Shown here piece after piece: positions 35,991-48,579 of a stretch of 64,000 nt of DNA. A program made the position numbers and the translations under genes. Under the pieces are notes generated by a model, which was given only the letters and a program-made list of their open reading frames with translations, had not been told where the DNA came from and ran no database searches. The DNA comes from Nautilus pompilius (taxonomy: Eukaryota > Mollusca > Cephalopoda > Nautilida > Nautilidae), in NCBI GenBank assembly GCA_018389105.1, contig JACATO010001456.1:172632-236631 (forward strand), given 5' to 3'. Numbering within the stretch: position 1 is the first letter of the stretch; every line of letters begins with the position of its first letter.

Positions 35991-36262
35991 CAGCCCTTTA
36001 GTACATTTATCACACTGGTTATGACAGAACCTTCTCACACAAAGATCTTATTGCAACCGAGTCCGAGTAGGGAGCGTGGAGAGGGGAAGCAAAAAGGGTG
36101 AGTAAAAAAGAGTAAAAAAAAAGAAAAATTAATTATAATAGTTTTTTGTTCAGAAGTTTAATACAGTGATTCTGGAGAAATTTAATAAAATCGAAATCTG
36201 AGTTTGGTAAAAATGGTACCCGATGGGATTTTTTAAGTATCTTTGCTGAAAACAGCACCCTG

Positions 36263-39200
36263 AAATCTACAAGAACCAGCTGTTAGTTGTCGGACAGTTT
36301 TTCCATTGCAGGCCTCTGTAATCAGTAATATGATGTAGCATAGATTCCATAAAATTGGCGCTGACCGAAATTATCGGATTTCTCACATAGTAAAATATAA
36401 ATACCAAAAGTTACAGAGTTATCTTCGTACTGGCTTCACCTTATTAATGAGACGACTGACTAACTGAACCCAAGTTTCGGGTATGTTTATTTTCCTGCTG
36501 CCATCATCAGGGTTCACTAACATCAGTTTTGCGATGGATGTCTTTATTATCTGGGTATTCAAGTGGTCTGAGATTAGCTCAAACTTGAAATCAGGTGGTT
36601 GGGTTAGGGTTCGTTGGCAGTCAAAATTTAACTGTCCCAACGTCAGCTGCCCGAAGGACTGTTTGGGAAATATAAACATGTGCATACACGTATATAATAA
36701 ACTAAATTAAAGTAAAAAAAAAATTTATACTTATTTATCATTTCGCAGCAACTTTAATATTAATAACATTCTGCGGTTAGAAAATGATATAGCGAGGTGT
36801 GGTTACTCGCCCTGACATTGACGTCTGTCACATGAGCCAGAAAGATGCGTGGATGTGATGTAAAATGCCTCCCGGTGTCTAATCAGTGCACTACTTTCGC
36901 TCTCGTTTTACTCAAACTTCGAAAGAATATTTGAAAACTAAAACAAAAGCGAAACTTAGAAATGCAAAAGTAAACGTGAACAAAAATACGAATTTGACGG
37001 GTGTAACTGGAATTATATATGGAGCGGAGAGATGACATCCATCCAAGACTGACTTTTTGCACTGGTAGGATGCTTCGACCGGTGCCAGTTCCCTGGAGCC
37101 GGCTTTGGCATGGAGTGGGTATTGACACGTGACATAATTATGAGATTTTAGAATATTTATTTGAGAGCTAAGTGCGCTTCATACCACGGTTTGTTTTTTT
37201 CGTCAGGGAGATTTATTTAGAAGCGAACTCAAAAGCCGCATTTTGTAGAAATAAACTCGGCGTCGTCGGAGAGTTTCCGAAAGACGGTACAATGTCCGCG
37301 TTCAGACTTGAAAAGGGGCGGAGAACCGAAGGAAATCGCCGAGATCTTTAAATGTTGGGGCCCGTTCTGACCCATAGAAATGCGAGGATGTGACTTTTCC
37401 TGGTGATGTAAAACCGTTTTCTGGCACAACGACAGTCAACTGAGCCCCGCTTGTACGTTCCGGATACCGGTGACTCCCCGGGGTAAGGGCCCGCTGGATG
37501 ATCTGAGTTGACGAAAGAAAGGGACTGGCAATAATTCGTTGGTAAGGTATCGAAATTCCAGCTTATTAAACAAAACAAAAAAAGGAACAGAACAATTAGA
37601 TATTTTAGCAAATTATTGGGAGACGGGCTATCATCGGCAGCCACTTCCATCCACCCAGGAAGAACCGGCCCCTGGTGTCAAAAATAAAAGGGTCACCGGT
37701 GCAATACCCGACTCTACTTCACTATGGCAGCAGGGACTTGGTGTTCAGAGCTTTGTGACACCGCGACGTTGCAAACGAAATACGTGTGTAGCCAGACCCG
37801 AGTTGGATCCCTCGCCTGATATACATCCGGCTGCGCCTTAAAAAATGAGAAACCGACCCAGCCCCCGTGGACGCACTTTCGCCAAAGCCGATACAACAAA
37901 ACACAATGGATCACCTACGGTCAAGACCCACGGGATTCTAACGGCGATGCGGTCGGCTCCTAGCAGAGCTGAAGTCAGGGCCGGTTTGTGCCGAATAAGA
38001 GACGAGAGCGACAAGTGAGTAGGTCAGAGGAACAGAGGTTGGTGCCGAATAAGAGTTGGAGTTGTTACAGTTTGGCTTCAGGTTGTAGGGGAATGTTCTC
38101 ACCCTCTTAAATAAACGAAGTAAATTTAAAGATGACCGCTTTGTTTTTGATTCAGAATTTCTCTCTTGTTCCTTCAGGAATACACCAAGACCTTGGTAGA
38201 TCGTCGATTTGTCTTCGAGAGTTTGGCCTCTTTCTTTTTCGTTCACCATTCTCTAGTAGACATACTACTCCGGCGAGGAAGAGCGGAGTGGGAGAGACCG
38301 AGAGTGTGGGTCCTGACCATCGGGTCCAGTAGATTAGTCCGGGAGCCGCCGGCCGCCCCCCCGAAAAGGATTAATAAAAGAAGTATTAAATAAAATCTAA
38401 ATTTCGTATTATTATCCAGCCAATTTTCTTTTAAAAAAAACCAACTGTAGCGTAACTTACTCTCGGCAGATTAAATGCACACGAGAGTTAGATTAGGCCA
38501 GAAAATAAAGTCTCGCCCAGATAAGGTGAGCCGACATCTCATGAACCCTACTTCTGACGGGGTGATCACTTAGTTCCAGAGGTCATTAGTCTTAGTGATT
38601 CATTTATTTAAACTGTCACGTGAGAGCTTGTGACTGCGAATTTAAAGATGGCGAGCTTCACTAATTTTGTTTTATTTTACATCAGGAGCGTAGACGATCG
38701 CGACAAATCGAATACATTTGTCTATTTTTGCAAATAAATTTTGATTTGCTATATTAACTCCGTGTGTTTGTTTCAAGAAACTTGAACCTACTGTATAACA
38801 CCTATGATACATTTGCATCCCTACAACCCCTGTGAGCACAGGTTGAGCCATAGTGATGGGCATTCGCAGGATTCTTTCAATAGGGAGGTACGCACGCTCC
38901 TTCAGTGCCCTTTGTTGCATTTTCCTATATTGCTACTCTCTTCCAGGTCTTTGACCCTTTGGCTTTCGGTCGGGTGCGGTCAGACTCGTTATCGTTTATC
39001 GCCCCACCCTTGCGAACGCCCATGGCCACAGTGTCTGTAGCACACTACCTTCCTCACCAGCGACAAATGTACATCGCTCCATCCTCACTTATTCTACATT
39101 ACGACTGTGCTGACTGAATACGCAGCCGGGCTGAGCACCAGTAGAATTTCTAGCCTGGGTTGGAAATACATCCCATATGGTATAAGCAAAGTCAAAACCC

Positions 39201-39400
39201 ACGTGGTATGTGAAGAGTTAATAACAGGGCATTTACGACTGACCAGAACATTTCAGAGTGCCTTTTAAAATAAAGCGAATTTAGCTTATTGCAAGAATTT
39301 ATAGAAGAATTATACCAAATGTAAACAACTACGAAAGAAACATTCACTTAAAAATAAACAGAAAATAAACCTTAGTAGCAGGAGCGACATTTTTCCTTTC
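36263..39400. other. Unassigned DNA
   Basis: No gene supported. GC-richer patches at 37.4-37.95 kb and 38.25-38.37 kb carry SINE-like words (ACTCCCCGGGGTAAG, similar to CTCCCCGGGGTAAT at about 1373) but no clear tRNA head. AAAGATGGCG at about 38646 is another YY1-type motif, with an ATG opening a 29-codon frame. Confidence 0.4.
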
Positions 39401-39559
39401 GCACCGTCACATCGTCGACACCGGGTCCACTCGACCGCTTATCAGCAGAAGTTGCTGCTATTTCTGGAAAGGGAAGTGAAATCTTAGCAGCCATTAGAGC
39501 CTATCTGGCTTCTACCTTTTTTGGACAGAGCTTTTCCTCGAGGGCACACGGATGCAGTC

Positions 39560-39836
39560 CCTTTTTTCCCCGACCTGTCCTGCTGAATCTGAAAGTATTC
39601 TTAAAGACGATGGCGGGATGGCGCTGCGACTTGTAGCAACCGCAGCCGTAGCCGAGACCGACATCTGCCGGTTCTGCGCGGAAGAGGAAGAGTCATCCGA
39701 ACACCTTTGGATGCGCTGCCCTGCCTTCCCGGTGGACCGTCATCACCATCAGCTGGGTCTCTCCAACGACGAACTCTCTCGACTTCCACGTGCAGCCACA
39801 GCGCTACTGAGGACTATCCTCAGGCGCCTGAGGTGA
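39560..39836 (+). pseudogene. C-terminal tail of a non-LTR retrotransposon polyprotein
   Basis: The frame ending at 39836 contains LRLVATAAVAETDICRFCAE and then EEESSEHLWMRCPAF. Its C-x2-C-x8-H-x4-C spacing is typical of the zinc knuckle after the RNase H or reverse transcriptase domain of R1/Jockey/I-type non-LTR retrotransposons. It is followed by the usual basic helix LPRAATALLRTILRRLR and a stop. Upstream the frame is broken, and I found no reverse transcriptase or endonuclease motif, so this is a 5'-truncated remnant, as expected from target-primed reverse transcription. No poly-A or short-repeat tail is obvious after 39836. Confidence 0.6.
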
Positions 39837-41029
39837 CGCAACAACAACCGCAGCCGTGGCTCTGAGCGGGAGTTCGGTCGCCTTAATCTCCTACCAGCTA
39901 CTGTTTCCGCTTCATTATTTTGGGAAGGCATTTCGCCAAGTAGGACCGTGAGCTATCGCTAAGCAAAAGCTTACAGATGTAGCCGTCATATGTTGCGTCA
40001 ACTTCGTACTTTTGAAGCCTTTTGTCTCAGGCTGCTGGAAAAAAAGCATAAAGAACTGAAAATTCTGAAATCTAGTTCGCGAATTAAAGGAAAACGGACA
40101 GGAATCGGTGGACAACTCGCATGAAATACTACCTCGACGTCTGCGAGAAGAATCTGTCGAAGGCGTTTTTCAACTCAGAACGTAAGCACTAGTAGGGACT
40201 TTCAATATGAAGCGTTGCTATCGGGAAAGAGTAACACACCTGTATATATTTTAAAAAATCTATTTACATATAAGCCCGACTGACTGATGTATCTGGTCTC
40301 TGTTAGATGCATAGAAGGCGTCGCGTCACGATACTTAGGTTTGCTGCACACTATCCAATAGTAAGGGTAGCGTAATGGCAGCACCATCTCAGAAACCAAC
40401 GGTAACATTCTGTCCATTCTTTTAATTACTAGTTGGTTCAGAGAGCTGTTGTTAACAGTATCCCTTCCTCGTTAATATTAAAAAAAAAATTATTTTATCG
40501 TAGCTTTACTTGCAGCCTTAGCTGCTTTATGTTGCTTTGAAAAGGTCGCATACTACACTCTGTCCTTTTGTCGTGGTAAGTAATAGCTCGAGAGCATGAC
40601 TGCCCTTTCAGTACCATGAATTCATCTTTATAATACCATAAACCAGTCACTCCCAGCCGGAATCATTGCTAACCCCTGTATTTCCAGTTTTTGCATTTTT
40701 CTAAGCGGCCTTCCTAACATCCACTGAAGTCAAAGGAAAGCTTTTATTTGCTAGTGCCAGAAAGCGGTCTACCCTCTCGAGACGATAAGAAATTTTTTAA
40801 ACGTCCTGGTTCTCACTCTTCACGTGGTGTCGTCCACGGAGCTGACTTCTCCGACAGAGCAGCTCTTCCCAGCATCTTCAGTCGTCTCATCCGTGCTGCC
40901 CCGTATCTCAGTAGTCGACTAAGATATACGTGCGCGATCTACTTGTAACAGGGGGAAAGGAGAACAATTTTATAACATAATAATAGTATTAATAATAATA
41001 ATCAATAGAAACAATAAATAGAATCTCAC
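39837..41029. other. Unassigned DNA
   Basis: No gene seen. A short imperfect (AAT)n run sits at about 40978-41003, directly left of the Tigger-type MITE. Confidence 0.45.
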
Positions 41030-41031
41030 TA

Positions 41032-41530
41032 CAGGTCGAGAATCCATTATCCGAAATTCTGAAAACCGGAAATCTCCGAAATCCGAAATATTTTTTGGAG
41101 CGCCTTCGGTGGGAAATTCCAGAAGCTTTCTTGGCGACGAGCGGGTCCCAGACGTATTTGACGTACGCGGCATCGCTCACCGTAATCTCTGTGCTTTGTT
41201 GTTGTGAATATACTTTGAACATGTCGAAAAGGCCTGCAAATACCCCCTACGGTACCGGCAGGCCTACCGTTTTGATAGCTTACCTTCCTGATGGCTAAAT
41301 GTACATCGTTTTCTTATGGGTCCATGCACAAACTGATTTTAAGAAAATATTGCATAAAACTACCTGTAGGCTACACGTATCCATATTCAGTTATGATGCT
41401 GTAAATGAACTTGTGCCCAGTCCCCGGTGGGTCAGCTACCAAATTATGCCGGTATATCTATATTCCAAAATCCCGGAATATGAAGCACGTTCGGCCTCAA
41501 GGATTTAGGATAAGGGGGATTCTCAACCTG
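41032..41530. mobile_element. Tigger/pogo-type MITE
   Basis: The ends are inverted repeats: CAGGTCGAGAATCCATTATC at 41032, and CAGGTTGAGAATCCCCCTTA on the opposite strand from 41530. Each is flanked by TA (41030-41031 and 41531-41532), the target-site duplication of pogo/Tigger elements. CCGAAAT-type words (ATCCGAAATTC, AATCCGAAATA; ATTCCAAAATCC near the right end) follow the termini. This matches the layout of mammalian Tigger-type elements with CAGGTTGAGTATCCCTTATC ends. An interior stretch (about 41347-41378, AAATATTGCATAAAACTACC then TGTAGGCTACACG) also resembles those elements. No transposase frame remains, so it is non-autonomous. Length 499 bp. Confidence 0.75.
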
Positions 41531-41532
41531 TA

Positions 41533-44440
41533 TTTATTTACTTATGCAAAAGCCAGAAGAATAAAATAACCAAAAATCACGGCCTCTGCCGACATGACAA
41601 ACGATGTCGAAATGTCTAGTATTATAGCTAATAATAGCTAGCAGCTTCGCTTCGGGTATTTACAGTAGCTCGGGCATGCGATAAACTTCTTTCATTTTGC
41701 ATAAATTAATGATTGTTTCTTGGACTTGCTTTTGCTGTTTGATCGTTCATTTGTTACAAAAATTCCTAGCCGAGATATTCGCAGGCGCCGGAACCTGATA
41801 GCGATATCCATTACTAATCATATTCTACACCAAGGAAGCAAATTCTTACAGTGACTCACTTCATCCTCTATTTGCTTCTTCTTTCCCTCCTTCCAAATTA
41901 GACACGCGCGCGTTTATCGATGCTGTAATACAATCATGGTAGAAGCGTGACTGTAATTGGAGGTTTCCTTAATAATAATCAGATTCAAAACAAGAGAAAA
42001 AACAAAAGCAACAGCTGGACACAAAACTTAATAGTTTCGTAATGTAAAACGACTTTTGGTAATGTAACGGTGCCAAAATAACATTCTGGGGTAAAAGAGA
42101 GATGGAGAGAGAGGGTGCGCATCTTTGCGTCCACTTAAAAGTTACAGTTACCAGTTATCATGTAAGTTATCGCGGAATAATTGCTTTCGAGGAGAAGCGG
42201 GAACTAGTATCTAAATTAGAGTCCATCTACTGCAAAGCTTAGGCTTGGGAAATAGGGTTTAAACTATTTAAGAATTGCAAAAGATTCGGACGGTTGATGG
42301 TGGCGTGACAAACCATCCCACATGTGCTTGGTATTTCCTTTTTTTTATACAAGGAAAAGGTTAAAAATAGCTATGATATATAGAGAGCGGAGAGTTGTAT
42401 AGACACAAGATACATTTGCGATCAGACGGTGAAGCGCCGACAAGGATATGTTTTGACAAAAGGTGTTTCTTTACTTACGTAGTGTTTGCACAACAGACTT
42501 TGTTGGGTAGGGGTTTCTGAGGCTAGATGTGATCACATTTTGTAAGCAATACCCTATCTGAAATAAAAAAAAAAAATAACACGAGGGTCTTGCTGTATTA
42601 CGTTGTTACCAAGATTGTGAAAAGTGAGCAGCTGATGTCAGGTCGCACTGACGTCATTCGTGCGACAGATCCTCATCGAACCAATTATTCAACTGGTCTT
42701 TCACCCACCCACCCGTCCGACACCAAGCCCTTTAAATACAGAGTGCGACCAGGCCGTGAAAGGTATGTATCCGAGAGTCGACAGCCGTGGCAACCTTAAA
42801 GCATACCGTTAAAGGACAGAGCTGCCGTTATAACCAAACTAACCAAAGAAATACTCTAGGTTTATTTTTTTTTTCTTATTTCTCGAGAAGTATTAACTAT
42901 TAATTATTTATATACTCTAATTTTTTCCAAAACAAAACACACGCGCACAGATTGCCAGAAAGAATTGTGTTTTTGCGTGTATTTTCAGAGTCGTCAGAAC
43001 CACGGGGCCCGTAAACACACACACCGGCTTTCAGATTAATGATTCGTTTTGTGTTATTCTCCATCGAAAAGTTTTCTGTCGTCGTAATTAAAGCTGCGAT
43101 CGATGTCCGAGGAGCAGAGCCGAGGTGAGCACGAACCCTGTACGCGGCCCGCTCCGCTTCGTACGTCAATACTGATCGAACTCCAGCTGTTGGCGCAACA
43201 GGTTGAGTCGTGGTTGACATTCGAGAAATGTCTCCTAACGGCGGCTTGCAACGATTCACGTTTTCCAAACAATCAACATCCGAGGAATCGGAAAGCCGTT
43301 CTATTTATCTTATATAAATTAGAAAGCAGGGAAAAGGGCAGAAAGATTTTGCGATATGGAATAACGAACAAAAAAATTTAAAAAAAAAACAAAAAAAAAA
43401 CGTTAAGTATTACAGCGAGGGGTACTTCCGCCATACCCGCATCAAAATCTGCGATAATGGCGGATTTAGGTAACCAACCCCAGACCGAAGAAGAACAGCC
43501 AACCGTTTTGTATTTCTTCGACAAATTTGTTTGCTTGAGGGATAAATAACAGAATATTTGATACTACTACTTTTTTTTGTTTTTATTTATAAAGATTTGC
43601 AAATAACTCGTTTAAAGCTGATTTGCTGTGATATTATCTCCCCCTCTCTCAGCTGCGAGCCTAAAGCTGTTCGCATTTGCTGTTGCACCATCTAATTTTA
43701 AACATGCGCCATAATTTGCGAAAGTACCGATAAAAGTAAACTAACCCTGGCTTTATTCTGGTCTCTTCTAACACCTAGTAGTTGAGCGCCAGGGAAATCG
43801 TAACACTAACGTTGCGGTATAAAAGGCCATTATTTAAAGTAACTCGTAATTTTAGTTTGTAGGTGGGGGCCCCGAACGAGGCGAAAATTCACCGTCTCTG
43901 CCTTGAGACCAGTTGGGAGGTTTGAAGTTAAGTTGCATGTGACGTCAGAAACAACAGCAGAGCAAAGGCTCACATCTTCTTGAACCTACCAACTATACCC
44001 GTGGTGTTCGCCAACTTAACAAGTGGCCGATCGCGCGAGAAAAGGGAGAATTAACGTTAATAGAAAGGGCAAGGAGAAAAAAACTAGTAGAGTTTCTAAA
44101 TTGTCTAATTATTAAACTCACAAATTACATCTGCAATCTGTAACCATTTCGGTATGAACATTTACGAGAAGTAAATATTAAATATTTATTTCTTGTACGA
44201 CGGATATTTAAGTTCTTTAATCTGCATACAACTGGACGACAATGGGCAAATGTATACATTTCCTAGTTGTCAGTAGATGCCAAATAGAATTTGCCTTCAT
44301 TAGCAAACGAACCCATCGTCTCTAGTTTCTCGTTTCCCTCGACAGAATCCAACTGCTACTAGCCCGGTACCCTTCAGTACTCCGGGGAGACAAACTCTTT
44401 GCGAGAAGTCAGTCACCGTGGGGCTTGACAGACAGTCAGT
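41533..44440. other. Unassigned DNA
   Basis: No gene supported. The overlapping frames at 42900-43381 on both strands (up to 122 codons) show no motif. A promoter-like motif pair at 43.42-43.47 kb is listed separately. Confidence 0.4.
43424..43466 (+). promoter_or_regulatory. ETS plus YY1-like start-site motif pair
   Basis: ACTTCCGCC (43424-43432, ETS type) lies about 25 bp before ATAATGGCGGAT (43454-43465, YY1 type). The ATG at 43457 opens a 30-codon frame (MADLGNQPQTEEEQPTVLYF...), with GTAACC at 43470 as a possible splice donor after MADL. A first exon is possible, but no continuation was found. Confidence 0.3.
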
Positions 44441-44496
44441 AATAATAATAATAATAATAATATAATAATAATAATAATAATAAATAATAATAATAA

Positions 44497-44547
<51 letters not shown>

Positions 44548-44580
44548 ATAATAAAATAATAATAAATAATAATAATAATC
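44441..44580. repeat. (AAT)n microsatellite
   Basis: AAT trinucleotide repeat with small interruptions. The Ile/Tyr-rich minus-strand open frame over it is an artefact. Confidence 0.95.
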
Positions 44581-47048
44581 TTTTGAAATCTCTTCCGTTA
44601 AATATCAAAATCGAACATCGTTATTTTTTAACAGGTTTGTTGTGAGAAAATGGAAACCAGGAGAACATGATCCGCCTTTTAGTTCGGTCCCTGTTTTCCT
44701 CGAAAGAAATAAACTGACTTATGAGGTGGCGTATTTGCATATCTACTTTACATGCCTGGCAGTTTACTGCACATATAACTTGATATGACCTCCTTTAGCT
44801 GGAGACGGAGTCTTGAAAAAACTCTTGCAGTATTTTATTCCATATGCTTTGTAATGTCGGCCGTGGACATTCTATACTGGTAATCCTGATGCTTTCAGTC
44901 CGTGTATTTCTGTAAAGTTCTGATATGTTCGTGATATGGCTCTAAGGGGGATCTCAGTTGAGATCGACGCTACCTTGTTGTAAAGCAGCATCTCTGCCTT
45001 GCTGGTCTTGAACGGTACTCGCCTTGTAAGAATTTTTCTGCTATGCTTAGCAGTCAGTTTATTTCAATCCAGCTCCATTTTTTGCTCATCGGGGAGTCCA
45101 AACATGCATCCAACTTCGTGCTTAACCGTCCGGGCTATGCATCGATTTAGACACTTTCCTCCTCTGACTCTTCTACGTAAAACTGTTTGCTTTTGAAAAT
45201 TTTAAATTCTGACCAACCAAAAACTAACAACACGGTTCCACTCATTAGATGACCAAGTTTGGAAGTTTTTCGGTCATTTAAAATGTTTTTTTGAATTTTT
45301 CTTTGCCGTGAAGGCTTACGAGCCTTATATCTTCAATTATGGCCACCATCACCCAGTCAAACCGACCTAGTATCAATTTTTGTACTTCCTTAAAGTTGTT
45401 AGATTTCTCTTATTTCTTAAGGATGCAATCGGCATGCATTCCCCATAATTTTCGGACAATTTTATTTGCATTTCTTTTTCTCTCTTATTTCCAACTCTGC
45501 TTTATTTTTCTGTCTCTTCATAGCTTGAATACACCTCTTGGAATCATTTTAAATTCCGAACCGTTATTTGTCATGGAGATAGCACACGTGTTACTGGTAT
45601 ATACAACGTTGAAGCAATTTTCCAGCTATCGAATGGGGTACATTTCATGGTCATAAGAGCCAATACAAACGTGGCACACGCACTATGCCACTTACAAGAC
45701 AGTTGCCTTTGTTCTTAGGTCATAGTACAGGTACTATTCATTTGTAGGAAATAAAAATCGTGAAAACTGTAAGACGTATAGCAAATACTCAGTATCATTC
45801 ACCTGTGCTCTAAAAAATACATCCTTACGCATCTATTATTCTTAATAAAAATATATTCTGCGTGTTATTTTAATTTTAAAACTATTTATTTGATAAATAA
45901 ACCAGTATAAATATTTGGCTGCGAAGTGATGCCTTGTTCTGTCTAACAACACCACACCCTCCCAGTGGCGTAGATTTCAGTGGTTAACAGCCTGACTAAA
46001 GATGGAAAATCCCCCATGCGACTAAATGGTCGATTATGGTCGCCAAAACACAAAATTACGATCGAACACCAGATTTAGTTTAATAATGAAAAAAGAAGAT
46101 GTATTTTGTGACTTTGCGCTAAATCAGCCTCAGACTCTCTCAAGCCATCGTCCCTGATCCAAATGATCGCCATCTATCGGGTTGTTGTGCGACGACCTCA
46201 AGTCGCTGTTAGACGTCTCGGAGTCGCGGACGCCTTGTTGCACCGCACACCGGGAGCCTCAAGCGTTACTGACACGCGGCCAGTTCCTGTGGGCTTGGCG
46301 TATCGTAGGGGTGGTCAGGATGTCGGATACCGAAACCTCCACTCTACGGCCGACATTTGTCAGGCTATCTGTCGTTTGCGGGCTGCATCGATCCTGATGG
46401 GAGACCAAAGCCAAAGAGAGTCGACCCTGAGGGCGGAAGTGTAAACCTTCGACGTAAATGTTAAGCACTAGAGAAAGCGCCTGTCATATAGGGAAAACGT
46501 ATGCTCAGGAAGTAGTTAGAACCACCTGGTGGCTTCAGCTGCATTAATCTACAGCAGACGGAGCTTGCAAATTCCGCCTTGGCTCCGACAGACGCACAAC
46601 TATCGAGAGACGTCAAGATGACGGAACAAATCATCAACCAAATCAACACTGGTGACAACTCAGAAGATAATTAAAAAAACAAACAAACTTGTTTTGCTTG
46701 GCTTCGTTGGGCAGTAGGTGATAACATATGCTATTTAAGCCGGATGGCCTTCGAGACAGTTTTCTTTACCGGACGAACCGCTAGTAGGGAGTAAGTCAGA
46801 CCAATGACTGGAGAAGGTTCGAAAGCAGGGGTGGATCTCTGTGGAGTCGGGTAGCAGCTAAATTGGATCGGTTCAGAAATCGACAAAAGGTAGGAAGTCG
46901 TAAGAAACAGCGTAAAGACCCTAAATTATTTCAGGGGTACAGTAAATGGAGAAAATACTGGTAAACAATATAGATACGATTTATCCTTTTTGAATGTTTA
47001 CAAGCAAATACTAATGAGGAGAATAAATACACCGTATTGTATATAGTT
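44581..47048. other. Unassigned DNA
   Basis: No gene recognised. On the minus strand, about 45.19-44.88 kb can be read for about 90 residues with one stop (for example SRKILTRRVPFKTSKAEMLL), which may be an old coding fossil I cannot identify. At 46163-46468 GC-rich DNA is open in two plus frames and one minus frame without recognisable motifs. Confidence 0.35.
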
Positions 47049-47049
47049 A

Positions 47050-47939
47050 CGGAAACAAAAGAAAATCTGCTTATAAAATACAAGTGACAGATGATGGAAT
47101 CTCGTTTCATGTGTAGCATTTAAATGCTCGATAGTGCACTCACGTGTTGATATAGTACAGCGGTTTGTTGTTGTGCAAGCAGCCAGGACGTGCCACCTGA
47201 AGCACTATAAAAAATATAGGCAGTGATATCATAGTAATGTGCTATATACTATGGCTGCTGGAAAGTAGATATTATACTACAAGCATATAGGAATGAAAGT
47301 TTCGGTTAGTCTGCGCTACTCCGAGCGAACGATGGCACCCGGACTTCGTGTTTCAAAAGGAGCTCCATGCGAGATTCTGCGGAGAACACAGGAAGCCGGT
47401 ACTGTTGACAGCAGGGTGCTTTCGACGAAGAGAAAGAAGACTCTCCAAAAGCGATGTCAGGCACCTCGGGGTGGGTTGTCTAACCGACAGGTGCAAAGAA
47501 GTTCTCATCCATCGTGTCTTCGGTGCTTCATCTCCCAACATGACTATGACTTCAAGCACAGGGCCAGTGTGGTAAAGAACTATCTGGAACGTACAGAAGC
47601 CAGTGGAACACTCACACTGTTCTGATATGAACGCTGTTGAGGCTAAATGGAGTTATATGGCTACTGAGAAAGTCAAAGGGCAATCAAACACCTTGGATGA
47701 ATTGTGGAAAGAATAGAACAGTTGGAGCAACATCCACAGGTAACCTTATGGGAGCATGAAGAAAAGGTGTCGTTCTTTATATAAAGCAAAGGGCTTACCT
47801 ACCAGATACTAATAAACTGTACAGTGAATTTATTAGTTCTGGTATATTTTCAGTAATAAATCATTGTGTGCATTATTTATTTTCTCCTTCAAATGCAAGA
47901 GCTCATTATTTTTGCACACACCCTGTGTTTGTTTCCATA
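47050..47939 (+). mobile_element. Internally deleted Tc1-like element (copy 2)
   Basis: The termini are imperfectly inverted: ACGGAAACAAA at about 47050 pairs with TTTGTTTCC at about 47937, and TTTTTGCACACACCCTGTG precedes the right end. The 5' leader (TCACGTGTTGATATAGT) matches copies 1 and 3. The frame from about 47293 gives the HTH-containing head (APGLRVSKGAPCEILRRTQE), matching AARLHASGGATYKTLRRMLE of copy 3. At about 47540 it continues with HDYDFKHRASVVKNYLER. This corresponds to the Tc1 segment DNDPKHTAKVVKxxL around the second catalytic aspartate. The region between, including the first catalytic acid, is deleted, and stops follow. Dead and non-autonomous. Confidence 0.65.
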
Positions 47940-48160
47940 ATTAGTTCAAATATCGTATATTAGAATTTAGAGGCTACATAAAACTCGTCTTTTCATGCGA
48001 ATTAATTCTCTATTGTAGAAAAGAAGAGTAAAAACAAATTATTAAGCGAAGATTTGACGTAATACCAAATAATGGTTAAATAAAGATGGGGACCTGGGAG
48101 TCTCAATTTAACGAAAGGTGATGCTTAACCAGAGGAAAAGAGCCCGCAGCTTAATTGAAA
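47940..48160. other. Short unassigned spacer
   Basis: No feature seen between the Tc1 copy and the trinucleotide repeats. Confidence 0.5.
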
Positions 48161-48208
<48 letters not shown>

Positions 48209-48288
48209 GACTACTACTAACTACTAATAATAATAATAATATAATAATAATAAGAATAATAATAATAATAATAATATAATAATAAGGT
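48161..48288. repeat. (TAC)n then (TAA)n microsatellite
   Basis: About 60 bp of TAC repeat run into about 65 bp of TAA repeat with small interruptions. Confidence 0.95.
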
Positions 48289-48446
48289 TTTAGTAGACAT
48301 CCTGATAATAATGAAGCTGGCTCTCGATAAAATGTGAGGATAAAAGAAGAGAGCGGAAAGAAGCAGAGCCAGCAGATAGGGAGATAGGGAGAAAGTTATT
48401 GTCCTTTAGGACTTTAGGAGCCACTATAGCGCCAAAACAGAGGTGG

Positions 48447-48449
<3 letters not shown>

Positions 48450-48484
<35 letters not shown>

Positions 48485-48507
48485 AGATGACGTCGGTAGT
48501 AAGAGAA

Positions 48508-48579
<72 letters not shown>

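Larger units (their letters stand above)
34053..36262 (-). mobile_element. DNA-transposon-like element B (GERFHQDI family)
   Basis: This is a second family member in minus orientation, about 2.2 kb and diverged from element A. The proposed ends are CAGGGCTGC at 34053 and, on the opposite strand, CAGGGTGCTG ending at 36262. These are only partly alike, so the limits are tentative. The subterminal motif is clearer: GTGCCGATTTCAAATATGA at 34122-34140, and a degenerate inverted counterpart (CAGATTTCGATTTTA on minus) at about 36186-36200, both some 60-75 bp inside. It encodes one frameshifted gene, listed separately. No target-site duplication seen. Confidence 0.5.

Noticed and set aside
36598-36616. 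GGTTGGGTTAGGGTTCG as interstitial telomere repeat
   Set aside because: Only about one and a half TTAGGG units, which is expected by chance.
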